From Gymnopilus junonius (Eukaryota; Basidiomycota; Agaricomycetes; Agaricales; Galerinaceae), in contig JADNYJ010000169.1 in NCBI GenBank assembly GCA_015501075.1, positions 17,727 through 81,726 on the forward strand: DNA of 64,000 nucleotides. The letters are read 5' to 3'. The position numbers and the translations under genes are program-made. Below are positions 31,275 to 41,631 of the stretch, in pieces. The stretch's first letter is position 1, and each line of letters begins with the position of its first letter. The notes beneath the pieces were generated by a model that did no database searches, was not told where the DNA came from, and worked only from the letters and a program-made list of their open reading frames with translations.

Positions 31275-32459
31275 TTATTGGCCAACCACGTAAGTATCTC
31301 CAGCAATTAGATGCTCGACAATATCCAATTCTGTTGGACTTGACAACTGAAAAAAAATGTAACTGTATACTACCAGGGCGATGCACACACCCATGACTTG
31401 CCACACGTGATGAGAATGAAAAGGAGCCTACAACGGAAGAGCATTTCGGCTGTACTGAGTGGCAACGAAAACTGAACGCCAATCAGACATCATGTGTCTG
31501 ACCTACAAACCAGTGCAAAGACAAAAGCTTTGAAAAGATGTGAGAAGAAATGAGCGCATGCAGCTCATATACGGGAAAGGCGGACAGCTAAGGTACTTTG
31601 AATGCGATACACGAACTATAACGCAGGTACCGGATAGCAGAAATGATCAAGACAAGAGGTCCCGATATCCAGCTGGGAATCATGAAGAAACTGGTCGCCC
31701 AGCTGCCGATTGATCATCCTATAGTGGTTAGGTATAGGTGAAATTTATAAGGTTCCGTCTTAAATCGACCCAGGTTTCCATTATCAACTGACCATTGGAC
31801 ATCAGGCGTCCAGTGAATCAACACACTCCATCCAATGGCGTGAATAGCCACAATCGACACAAGCGGCAACGGCACTTTCATACTAAACCCAATCATCCCA
31901 CCCCAACGGTCTGGGTCTGATATTAGGTGGACAGCAACGAACGAAATGAAAAAGAGCAGAAAAAACGATGGGCGTTCAGGTGTCTGAACATCGTGAAGGA
32001 AATTGAAATAATAAAGGGGCAATTCAGCAGGAGTAGATGCACCAGTCAATTCAGAAGCAAAGGAGGCCGCCGAAGACAGCGTGAGTGATGTCCTATTCAA
32101 AAGACCGAGCCCTCAATGAGAGACGGCAGAGAAAGATGAGTCTGACCACGACATCAAGAAACGAAGAGATAAAGAACGTGTAAGATATGATATCAATATG
32201 CACTTGAGTTTAAGAGCAGGTTGAGATTCTGTGGACCAAGTGGTCAACAAGGAGGTCTAAAAAGAGCACGCACCTGCTGGTGTCACCACCCCAAACCAAG
32301 GACAAGCGAACTCTACAATTCCTGACAAGAATAACAAAGAAAACTCGTCCCAATTTCACATTTCGATTGCGAAGAGAAAATCAATCCATAAAGTTGAGGA
32401 TGGTAGCGAGGGTGAGGAACGTTGAGGATGACGCAGATAGAAATTCCAATTCCGAACAT
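31275..32459 (-). CDS. Unrecognised multi-spanning membrane protein
   Basis: Start at 32459 (MFGIGISICVILNVPHPRYH). A hydrophobic exon HIDIISYTFFISSFLDVV follows near 32150-32200. A long exon (31797-32087) has FFLLFFISFVAVHLISDPDRW and PLVSIVAIHAIGWSVLIHW. Next comes WATSFFMIPSWISGPLVLII (31640-31690), and PFHSHHVWQVMGVCIAL (31380-31440) before the end SSPTELDIVEHLIAGDTYVV at the stop 31275. I count about five to six membrane helices. The paired histidines before a membrane helix (H-S-H-H-x-x-W) are distinctive, but I cannot name the family. One exon joint (near 32095) is not resolved. It lies between the Galpha-like gene and the FAD oxidase in the same orientation. Confidence 0.6.
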
Positions 32460-32737
32460 TGACAATGCATCGACGAAAACTGAGGAACACAATCACGTGA
32501 CCGATCTGTTCGGCCGAACGTTCTCAGTTCTGTCACTTGTGACTATGCTGCGTGCATGAGTGTCGAACGAAATAAACGTGCAGTGCGACTCTTCCCTACT
32601 GGACAAAACCTGCCATGAGATGTTGTTTCAACCTCGGGGCGGGGGAATAAGGTTCAAAATAATATTATATAAAATATAAAGACGCCATAAATATAAACAT
32701 AACTACGAGAAAATCTAGTTTTACGCTCCTATCCTTA

Positions 32738-35354
32738 TTAGATATAACACTTGTACTGAGGAGAGCTTGCTCCCTTCCAGCCAACTGATACAAGCTTAGT
32801 TAAGAGCATGTTTTCTAGAAGATGGATATCACACTTACTACAATGCCAGCAGTCCAAAATATGACTAGGATCACTACGATCATTGTCAGTTGATAGAACG
32901 ACTCTGGCAGTCTGTAGACTCACTATTTGTTCTTGATTTCAAGAAGCCTTTCGTATTTAGAATTCCAGAATGAGTCTGCCGAGAAGATTAGATACCGAGG
33001 ACCTAGCAGAGTGTAAATATACTTACATTCGAAATTGGGCTCGTGAACGTCAGCTTCGTTCTGATAGCGCATCAAAAACATCAATTTAGCAGTTCTCGAC
33101 ATGAGCCGACATAACTTACGACATAAGCTCCACCATTAACGGTGATATTCCGTAAGAAATTTGCTGCTGTAGAACTCGCTGTGTAGGCCGCTTGCCTTTC
33201 CGCTAGGGTCGCGTTGTATTCGTAATCGTTAACAAGAATGACCTAGAACGTCTGTAAGCAAAACGACGCAGCATAGACAAAAAACAATAGACTGACATGG
33301 TAAAGCGCTGTCCTCCAGATAGGATTCGTGCTAGTGTCCGCGTCCGATTGATTGGCGGCGTAAGGAGCCGTCAGACACATTTGGGCGAAGCTAGTGCTAT
33401 TAAAAGCGTTGAGCAGGGCTTCTAACACCTGAGCTCGACCTGCAGCAGTTGCGTGGTTGGCTTGTGGGATAATGCGGGAACCCATTACGATGGGAAGACC
33501 AATGCTCTATACCTTTATGTTATCTTCATGCCCAGAAAGCGGTTTTTAACACTTACGTCTTGAACACCCGCTTTACCTTCCACCCATTCATTGAACCAGT
33601 CAAAGAAAGTAGGTACTTCAGTTATAGTAGATACTCCGCCCAATGACTGAGTCAGACTGAGGAGAGCTTGCATCGACTGCTGAGCTTGTGCTGTGCTAAG
33701 TTGGGAATTGATCACGATGAGGTTTCCTTCCGAAGGCTGGGGTCTTAATGAGCACATGCCATTTTAAAAAATTCAATAGAAGCGTACCGTGAAATAACCT
33801 CCCCATCCTTGGGTTGCGAAGGTGGTCGCATTGTCGAGGTAGACAGCCAGTACCTGTCGTAAGTTATCTGGAGATACGGGCCAGTTGATGTTTGCACTAA
33901 ATAAATGTCAATACAACTGTGATACTTTGGTGAACGTGGAGCTGAGAAACTCACACTCGATAGCTCTTGGGTTCGGAAGCTTGCACTGTCACTGAAAGGA
34001 CAATTCCGAAAGTACCACCGCCACCGCCGCGAAGAGCCCAGAAAAGGTCCGAGTTTTGGCAGGCATTGGCAGTGCGCAGAACGCCGTCTGTAGTTACTAT
34101 TTTGTATTCAAGCTAATTAAAGGATCAATAAAGTAGAAAGACCAATCAAAAGAGGATTCTCACAGCGCGATCGGCTCCTAATCCAAGCGTAGGAGAAAGT
34201 GGTGAGTGACCGCCTCCCTTTACAAAATGAAATGAGTCTCGAGTACGAGGTGAAGTAAGATCGTTAACCGACTTGATGCCATCCACCAGCAGCTCCAACT
34301 GATTGATCAGATCCACCGATAAGAGTCAAGTTGTTGTCGTACGCAAACTGGTATATTTCTGCAAATTGTGAGCCCGCCTGGGAAGTTTAAGCCGAATAAA
34401 TATTATTATCTAAATCTGATCAATTCGTATCTTACCCCGTACGTCACAGCACTTTGAGGTGCAATGTTCGAACAACTGTCAGGAACGAAGTCGGGGACGT
34501 GCACGAGCTGGGGAGAAGCATGAGCGAAAATGGCCTTCCGGCAAGAACTAACTCACAGATTTCATATTGTGCATCTATATTCAATAAGCCAAATTAGTTG
34601 ATTGCCGACAACGTGGATGAATGTAGACATTACCCATAACGCCAGAGCACCTGGGGCGGAACTGCGACCCTTGAAATCGTGCTAGACTATTTGTCAGGAC
34701 ACAGAATGAATCGACGTTCAAGGGACATACGCCTGTGTTTTTAATGACAAGGGTAATTCCTGTGGAGTTCACAAATTTCAATGCCGCAATGACGTCGCTC
34801 GCATTTCTAACGTCGATCTAACCAACGTGCCTCAGTAACAGAAAATAAGTTAAATATAGAATTTACTAACATAATAATTCGGAATGCTTCCTTGCTTGCA
34901 ATCAGCAGGTGGAGCGAAAGCAGCTGGATTTTGCGGATTGGACCAATCAAGTTCACATTGGTCGCCCGTAGCCATACAAGTTTCGAAATTTGTCTATAGA
35001 GATGGTAAAAAGAAAATTAGTCGATATACAAGCAGAGAAAGACATAACGTACCGCATCGTATCCACTGAAGAATTGACTGCGGTTTACTAGAAAAAAAAA
35101 GAACGTCAGCATCATGTCGACGCGTACTCTAAATACGTACAGTGATTGTTGAAGAAATTCTGCTGCACAAAAGCGCATTGAACGGGATCGGGCGTTACTG
35201 GATTCCCATTGAACGACGAAAAGCACGGTTCTGCCCAAGGAATCCCGACATACAGCCGTCCTCCAACAGTGCTATTCAAATTTTGCAAGTCTTGGGCAGT
35301 TTGTGCAAGAGCGGGGAGTGCTGTCGCACCCAAGAGAAGACCTAGGAAAAACAT
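32738..35354 (-). CDS. Secreted BBE-type FAD-linked oxidase
   Basis: Start at 35354 with a signal peptide [18 protein letters not shown]. The FAD-binding PCMH fold follows over many exons: [23 protein letters not shown] then [16 protein letters not shown] (the histidine usually bound to FAD), [11 protein letters not shown] and [16 protein letters not shown], then [20 protein letters not shown] with [15 protein letters not shown]. The substrate domain continues ([29 protein letters not shown]). The C-terminus has the berberine-bridge signature [18 protein letters not shown] ending [11 protein letters not shown] at 32738. Length, about 580 residues, is normal. Such enzymes oxidise alcohols, sugars or natural products with oxygen, and often sit in biosynthetic clusters. 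Here one lies in the terpene synthase neighbourhood. No breaks seen. Confidence 0.9.
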
Positions 35355-36982
35355 GGTCGATGCGAAAACCCCATTTTTTTGCAAGCCATAATATATGCGC
35401 ACCAAGACAGTGGTCGGGCTGCTCCGGAGAAAGGAAAAGACTCTGCTCCGCCAACTTGAAACTGCTTATCGTGACTCATGAGTACGGTATGGACAGTGCA
35501 GACGCAAGGAATATATTTCCGGTTATCGTTATGCGAGGAGACTTGAAACCGCAAATCATCTAGAAGGGATCGTCCAATAGAACTGCGCACATATCAATCA
35601 AAATGAGAAAATGTTAATATGATATATTTTGAATGGAAGCGTACCTGGACCGCTATGTACCTGATTCCGTTGATTAAACCAGTTGTCAGGGGGGCAATGA
35701 CATATCAAATCTCCCAACTCTGAGAAATAGCTTGTGGGCATTTACGACAAATATATCGGTCATTTAATTGGCAGAGATGGTGCATTGAAACGTAGTTGGG
35801 CCTATGAACCAAGCTCAACAGTTGGGAGAGATGGAAACAAAGACGATAGTGTGACGGAGAGAAAATATTGATCGTGGTCAACTTATTTAAAGCGGAGATT
35901 AAACTTTCTTTAGCATTCACTAAAATTAGTTTTATTATAACGCAATTGGCGGCTAAGTTTAGTACAATTTATTCTAGGCTCTGATGGCTATGTTAATCTT
36001 TTTTGAAAGCGTGTCTTACCACCTCCCACACTAATCTGAATACAATTGTGCTCTCGTTGCACTGGAGCAGTACAGGTTTCAAAATATTTATGCGCTGCGT
36101 GTGCTCCGCCAAGGATAGCATTGACGAAGGAACCGGAAGGCCGTTCCACAAATTTAGAGCGCCTCGGTTAACGACCACAGTACATACCCCATCTGTGGGC
36201 CGTGGCGACGATTCGCAGCTGATCAGAATCAATGAAAATTTCTTTTCGCAAAGTGCGTATAGATACGCTATAATCGCGTCTAGAACGTTCCGTTCAACCT
36301 GTCTCAAAGCTTTATCATTCCAAGAAATTGATCAAGCATCGGAAAAACCCTCCGGGAAAAGCAAAGTGAAGCAGAGCTGAGTAGAGGAGGAAATTTTATA
36401 ATCGGTTGCCGCTCACCACGGATCAGTCTTCGTAAACATTTGCGCACCCATTGTTTTCCGAAGGCGCCAAAGGCATAAGCGACTAATTCATCTATGGATC
36501 CGAGTATACTTTACACGCCCATGGGCTTTACCGAGATGCTGAGTTCTAGGAACCGCGCCAGTGATCTCCCATAATCTAAAATGACGTACCGGGAGCAGGA
36601 TCACGAAAATCAAAGCGGAAGCGATGCACCAAAGAGGTCCAGACCTTCCTACAGCATTGTAATTCAGAGCAAGTCCGTCTAATACATTTCCAGAGCAAGC
36701 AAACCGCCGTCTAGCGACGTCAGAGTGCCGGCCACAAGTTTTTTTAAAGCGCTGCGCATGAGTAATGTATCGGCCACAAACACAAATTACTCACATAACT
36801 GTCCACACAATATACAGTGCACTGCGCTCTCGTAAGCCGAGCGCTCCTGCGAGCCTAGACGTGATTCCAGAGCGCATTTCTTCCTGCCATTACGCAACCA
36901 TGAAAACGATAAGCGAAAACGGGAAGAGCAATGCACATTTATTGATCTAATCGTACTCGGAATCTATACAACGGACATGAAT
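35355..36982. other. Intergenic, no gene recognised
   Basis: Opposed open frames at 35993-36380 on both strands (104 and 125 codons) overlap without motifs. Possibly an old inserted sequence. Confidence 0.45.
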
Positions 36983-37934
36983 TTACCAGGGCAAGTTGGT
37001 GCCATCGAACTGCCAGAAGGCGGCGGTGGTCTCCAAAGTCACTTTCTCGCTATTTCTGATTACGTTGCCCGCGGCTTCCTCCGTGGTGATAGGAGGGAGA
37101 TGAGGAGCGTAAGTCGTCATCCACTCGGTCAGGGGAGCACCGATTTCAGTCTGGACCCAACCTATTACTATCATTAGTACCGCGTAAACAGATGTGTCGA
37201 TCCTTCTCACCTGGGTGGAGAGCAGCAGTAATAACTCCTTCCCCTTTAAGTGAGGCACCCCACTTGTGTGCGAGCCTGAATTGGATCGATACTATCAATT
37301 GGGAAGATCACTGGATATAAAAAGAAAACGTACATATTGAGAGCGGCCTTTGACACGCTGTAGGCATTGAATTGGTTGACCATCATAAAGGTGATATCGG
37401 AAGAGGCGAGGACGGAGCTGACGAAGATGATCTTCTTCTGTTCGGACTTCTTGATGAGAGGTAGGAAGGCGCGAGAGACGCGGAGAACGTCGACAGTGCT
37501 GAACTTGATTTCTTCAGCGAAAATGTCGAGATCCCTAGAAGAAGGTCAATTTCCGCATTCTTCGACGTTAAATCGATGGGCTTACAAGTCCTCGAATTTT
37601 GTCAACTCCTGGGCAGCCTTACCGGCATTGTTGACGAAGTAGTCGAGACCCTTTGGAAGGAGAGGGGTGGCCTCGACAACGGCGGCGTCGACGCTAGCTT
37701 GGTTGGTGATATCGAGCTTGAGGACCTTGAAATTCTTGTTCTTGGTGGCCAACTCGTTGAGGGCGGCAGAATCAGATCGCGTAGTGCCGATAACAAAGTT
37801 CGACTCTTTCTTGACCTGCGGTGAAAAAAGAGATCAGCGATTATCTACGGGATCTATAAGGCGGTACCGACCAATGCCTCGACAATGGAGAGGCCAATAC
37901 CCCTGTTAGCACCAGTGATCAACCAGGAAGGCAT
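36983..37934 (-). CDS. Short-chain dehydrogenase/reductase (SDR), intact
   Basis: Start at 37934: MPSWLITGANRGIGLSIVEAL contains the nucleotide-binding TGxxxGxG (first twenty residues quoted in essence). Later come LKLDITNQASVDAA, YFVNNAGKA (NNAG strand), ILASSDIT-like region with VSS, and the catalytic YSVSKAALNM (Y-x-x-x-K). The C-terminus is HPGWVQTEIGAPLTEW, and TAAFWQFDGTNLPW ends at 36983. Four or five short introns. Classical SDRs reduce or oxidise a carbonyl/alcohol with NAD(P). This belongs to the fungal group related to carbonyl reductases of the sniffer type. Its promoter region is shared with the divergent, broken paralogue at 38629. Confidence 0.9.
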
Positions 37935-38628
37935 GATAGAAATTGCAGGTAATTGACTGAGATGGGTGTTTGAGAGAGAAGGCGGGATGATCGATGTCTG
38001 GCGTCTCTGGCGTCTTCAGGTCTTTTAAATATCGAGCTTCCATTTTACACCGGGAGCACTGAGCCACGTACAGAAAAGGTGTTACTTACTCGGTTGACTA
38101 AGAAAAGAACGCGTACGCATGGACCTTACTAATTCCTGGAGCAAATCTCCGAGTGCCCGAACAGGGAACAAAGCTGATTGTCTGAGATTCAATCTCCGCT
38201 CCACTGGATTTGGAATTGTATTGGGCTAACCAGTGTTGGTTGCCTGCATTTAGAATGCGGGTCCTTATGCTGACTGTAATCACGTTCTACCTGGGCCCAT
38301 GGTATCGCATTGCGAGTGGATCGCACTAGTCATCTGTCTCCTTTTGTCAACACGAAACGCTCGAATGGTGACACATTCTCATGAGCTAGTGAGACTGCAT
38401 TAGTCTTTTCCCACCTCGGCACAATTGCCGAAGTCAGCAATACAGATAGAGCGACAGCAGCACTGCACCAGTCTCTCCCATAATAAAGATTTTTAAGTGC
38501 TATCAACATCTGCGACGTTGCTTCGGCAATTAGTCATGACTGGGTGTGCTCTTGTCGAGGGATTTAAGGCAAATGATCCCACAGCTTTCCCTAATACCGC
38601 TTCGAATACTCCGATTGTACGCACCGTC
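37935..38628. other. Divergent intergenic region between the two SDR genes
   Basis: About 690 bases with no ORF of note; holds the promoters of both SDR copies. Confidence 0.5.
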
Positions 38629-39615
38629 ATGCCATCGTGGTTAATCACTGATCCAGCAGGGGTGTAGGACTTGCACTAGCCCAGGCGTTGGTAGGTCGTC
38701 CTCGACCAACTTCGCCGATCTGAACCGACCCTTCTTTTTTTTTCCTTCTTTTTTTTCCACTTTAGTTGCAAAATCCTTCCAACTTCGTGATCGCCACTGC
38801 GCGAAACCTAGATGTAGCGGGACTGAAGGCCTTGGCGTCTAAATATCCCAAAGATCGTCTGCAACTCCTGCGACTAGATGTTGCCAATACCGCAAACGTC
38901 CAGGAGGTGGTAGCTCAGGTTTCGTCTCTCTTGCCTAACGGACTGGATTACCTCGTCAACAACGCAGGCGTTCACCCGCAACCCATAACGAAATTTGAAG
39001 ACATGTAAGAATTTATTTCCTTCTCGAGTATCGAACGGTATTGATTTGTGTTTGTCAGAGACCTTGAACTCTTCCAAGAAGAACTCGAGTTTGACACCAT
39101 CGTTCCGCTCCGCCTCACTCGCGCCCTTCTTCCAGCTATCAAAAAATCGAAGGAAAAGAAAATCCTCTTTATCACCTCTGCTATGGGGTCATTCGCACGA
39201 ACGACTCCTTTGATCAATCAATGCAATGCATATTCAGTCGGTAAAACTGCATTGAACATGTGGGTTATTTTATTGCTTTCCGAAGACAAACCAGCCTAAT
39301 TGGATACAACCCAGGCTTGCACACAAGTGGGCGGCATCCCTCAAGTACGAGGGAGTTATCGTAGCTGCAGTTCATCCAGGTACGTGGCTTGATTATTTCC
39401 TTTATCTCTAGCTGCTCAGACGTTCGACTTTAAAAGGCTGGGTCAAGACTGATATCGGCGATGCCCTGCTCGTTTGGATGTCCGAAAATGCTCCGAACGT
39501 TAAGCAGATCGAGCCTGCTGCGTCTGGCCAGGGAATCGTTAAGGTCGCAGAAGGGCTTACCCTGGACAAGACTGGCGAGTTCTGGAACTTCGACGGTACG
39601 ATGATACCTTGGTGA
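38629..39615 (+). pseudogene. Second SDR gene, broken in the cofactor-binding motif
   Basis: Starts MPSWLITDPAGV at 38629, matching MPSWLITGANRGIG of its neighbour, but then hits TAG. One frame over it continues GLALAQALVGRP. The Rossmann glycines are thus lost twice, by substitution (TDPAGV) and by frameshift near 38665. The rest is well preserved over introns: NFVIATARNLDVAGLKALAS, LDYLVNNAGVHP, FITSAMGSF, the catalytic YSVGKTALNM, LAHKWAASLKYEGVIVAAVH and WVKTDIGDALLVW, ending FWNFDGTMIPW with a stop at 39615. The good state of the 3' exons suggests recent inactivation, or an alternative upstream first exon that I do not see. Confidence 0.75.
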
Positions 39616-39794
39616 TTATGTAGAAATCCGTAGAACGCTTTAGAATACGCACCTCGCTGTTAATGCTAACTCTGCTTTACTGTACCTTTTGATATCGACG
39701 GAGAATAAACGAGGAGGGATTATCTTTATTGGAACGAAGCCTTTCAGGCGGTGATCATATGACTAAAACTTATCCAAACCTTCTTGCTTATCTA

Positions 39795-41631
39795 TTACAT
39801 ATGTATGCGTCTATTTCCTCTAGTTCGACTCACCAACAACCTCCACTGCGGCTTCCCCATTTTTATCTTTATAAAACAGTATTTGGCCTGCGGCGTCAAA
39901 CGGTCAGCGCACGGTGTATCAAAAGAAAGAATCAATAAACCTTCATCTTCCACAAATTGGCACGACTGGAAACTATGTAAAAGATTCGGGATCCAATATC
40001 TTTCATGATAAAGATAATGGTCGCCAAGAATCTCTTTAATAATCTTTGTCGCTTCTTCGGTATGATCTACAAACTCAGATTAGAATTAAATCGTCGTGCA
40101 AAATGAGTTGAGCAACTTACAGAACGGCATTCGAGGGAACAAGTGATGGGCGACATGGAAATGGGCGACATCGTGGAAGAATATGCGGCCTAATTCCCCG
40201 AGGAGAGGCCTATCGACGGTACATGCAGCTCCTCGAACATAGGTCCATTCCCCAGATCGGTAGTGTGGGATCTCAGGGTCAGTATGTTGAAGCTGGAATC
40301 GAGATCAGTAAATAGGTTATACGATCCCTATGAAGGTAGGGACTTACATAAACGATAACCATGATCCTGTGTGCAGTATTTCAGCGGGTAAATAATTATT
40401 CTCAAGCACACCTCTTACCAATGGTTTACGCCCAACCAGGGGATAATGTAATACTTCCACACCGCTAGCCACCCGTAGAATTTGCTGCTATAAACACAAG
40501 CCATGATGACGGAAAAAATGCCGATATCAGATGCAACGATGGCAAATCTCTGAGAAAAGATAGAGAAAAAATTGATCATCGAACGCATATCGAGTAGATT
40601 TCAATATTTCTCACCTGGCTGGGTTTGAAGAGAGCGGTGGCCCATGCTATCCGCGTTTCAGTCAATTAGTCGCGCAACCAAGAGAGGCGCTGAACTCACG
40701 ATTATAATGGCTGGAGCTACAAGAGGAAGTTAGTAATAAATCAAAGACCTATGCAGCCAACTCACAATGCAGGGAAACTACGTTGACCACCCAAATTTGT
40801 CGCAAGAAATAGGGGGAATCCGATGAGTTGGTGGACGAGAAGCATGGATATGGTATATATCGGAGTATCTTCGATGAATTCACTGTAGTTCACTGCTTTA
40901 CCCGGAGCTTCAGGTGGTATCCCTAGTTCAGAACGAGTCTTCGGGATATGGCTATGCGAGTTGTTAGCGAGATATTTGTCAATCATGACGCCGTACGTAC
41001 TGGGAATCTCTTTCGTAGGAACCGTGGAACGAATGGCTAAAGGAATGGAAGTTACACCTGGGCCAAACGAAGACTTGCCCGCTACGTACTGCACATGATG
41101 AGTAATCTTCCAGCTAAAGTATGGCGTTCCTGTAAAGCTATGGCACACGTATCCCACTGCATCGCACACTGCTTGACTGGAGGAGAATGCGCGGTGGCCA
41201 CACTGGAAATTGGTTTGAATCACAGTTCTCAACAACTTTAGACGGCGGTCACGCACCTCATGACCGAGTACCCAAAGCGCACTCATCGCCAGACTTTGAA
41301 AGAACCAGCTTTGGGAGGTATCAGCATGCGGGCGGACTGCGGCTTCGACAGCTACTCACTATAGAGGCCAAAGAGTCCATCGTGTTATCAATGCGGCCGA
41401 TGAAAATCCCAGTTTCGCCAAGTGGGAGGAGAGCGGGTCTATCAGTGTCCCCAGATACCAGAATGCCCCTACGCAAAAAAGGTCCCTGACGAAGTAGTAG
41501 AGTCCAAGAGGAGTGTTGGGTTGATGAAGATAGGAAGGTACCCGCCCATTGAAATCCTTTATGGAGAGATCAGTAGGCTTGAACACCTTCTTGTGGTTCG
41601 TCTGCGACTGTTGTAATTCAGCGGTGCCCAT
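39795..41631 (-). CDS. Membrane fatty-acid-desaturase-like protein with altered second His box
   Basis: Start at 41631 (MGTAELQQSQTNHKKVFKPT). Hydrophobic helices follow, then the first histidine box split by an intron (LGHE|CGHRAF), giving HECGH. The second box region reads PYFSWKITHHVQYVAGKSS, where family members have H-x-x-HH; two of the three histidines are missing. The third box is HVAHH in FFHDVAHFHVAHHLFPRMPF. The end shows FQSCQFVEDEG, typical of Delta12-type desaturases, followed by an unusual tail of about 40 residues to the stop at 39795. The family inserts double bonds using a di-iron centre held by the three boxes in the ER membrane. With the second box damaged, normal chemistry is uncertain. 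It is convergent with the broken SDR. Confidence 0.82.

Noticed and set aside
35993..36380. Overlapping open frames of 104 and 125 codons on opposite strands
   Set aside because: Neither shows a domain or splice structure; each may be the shadow of the other.
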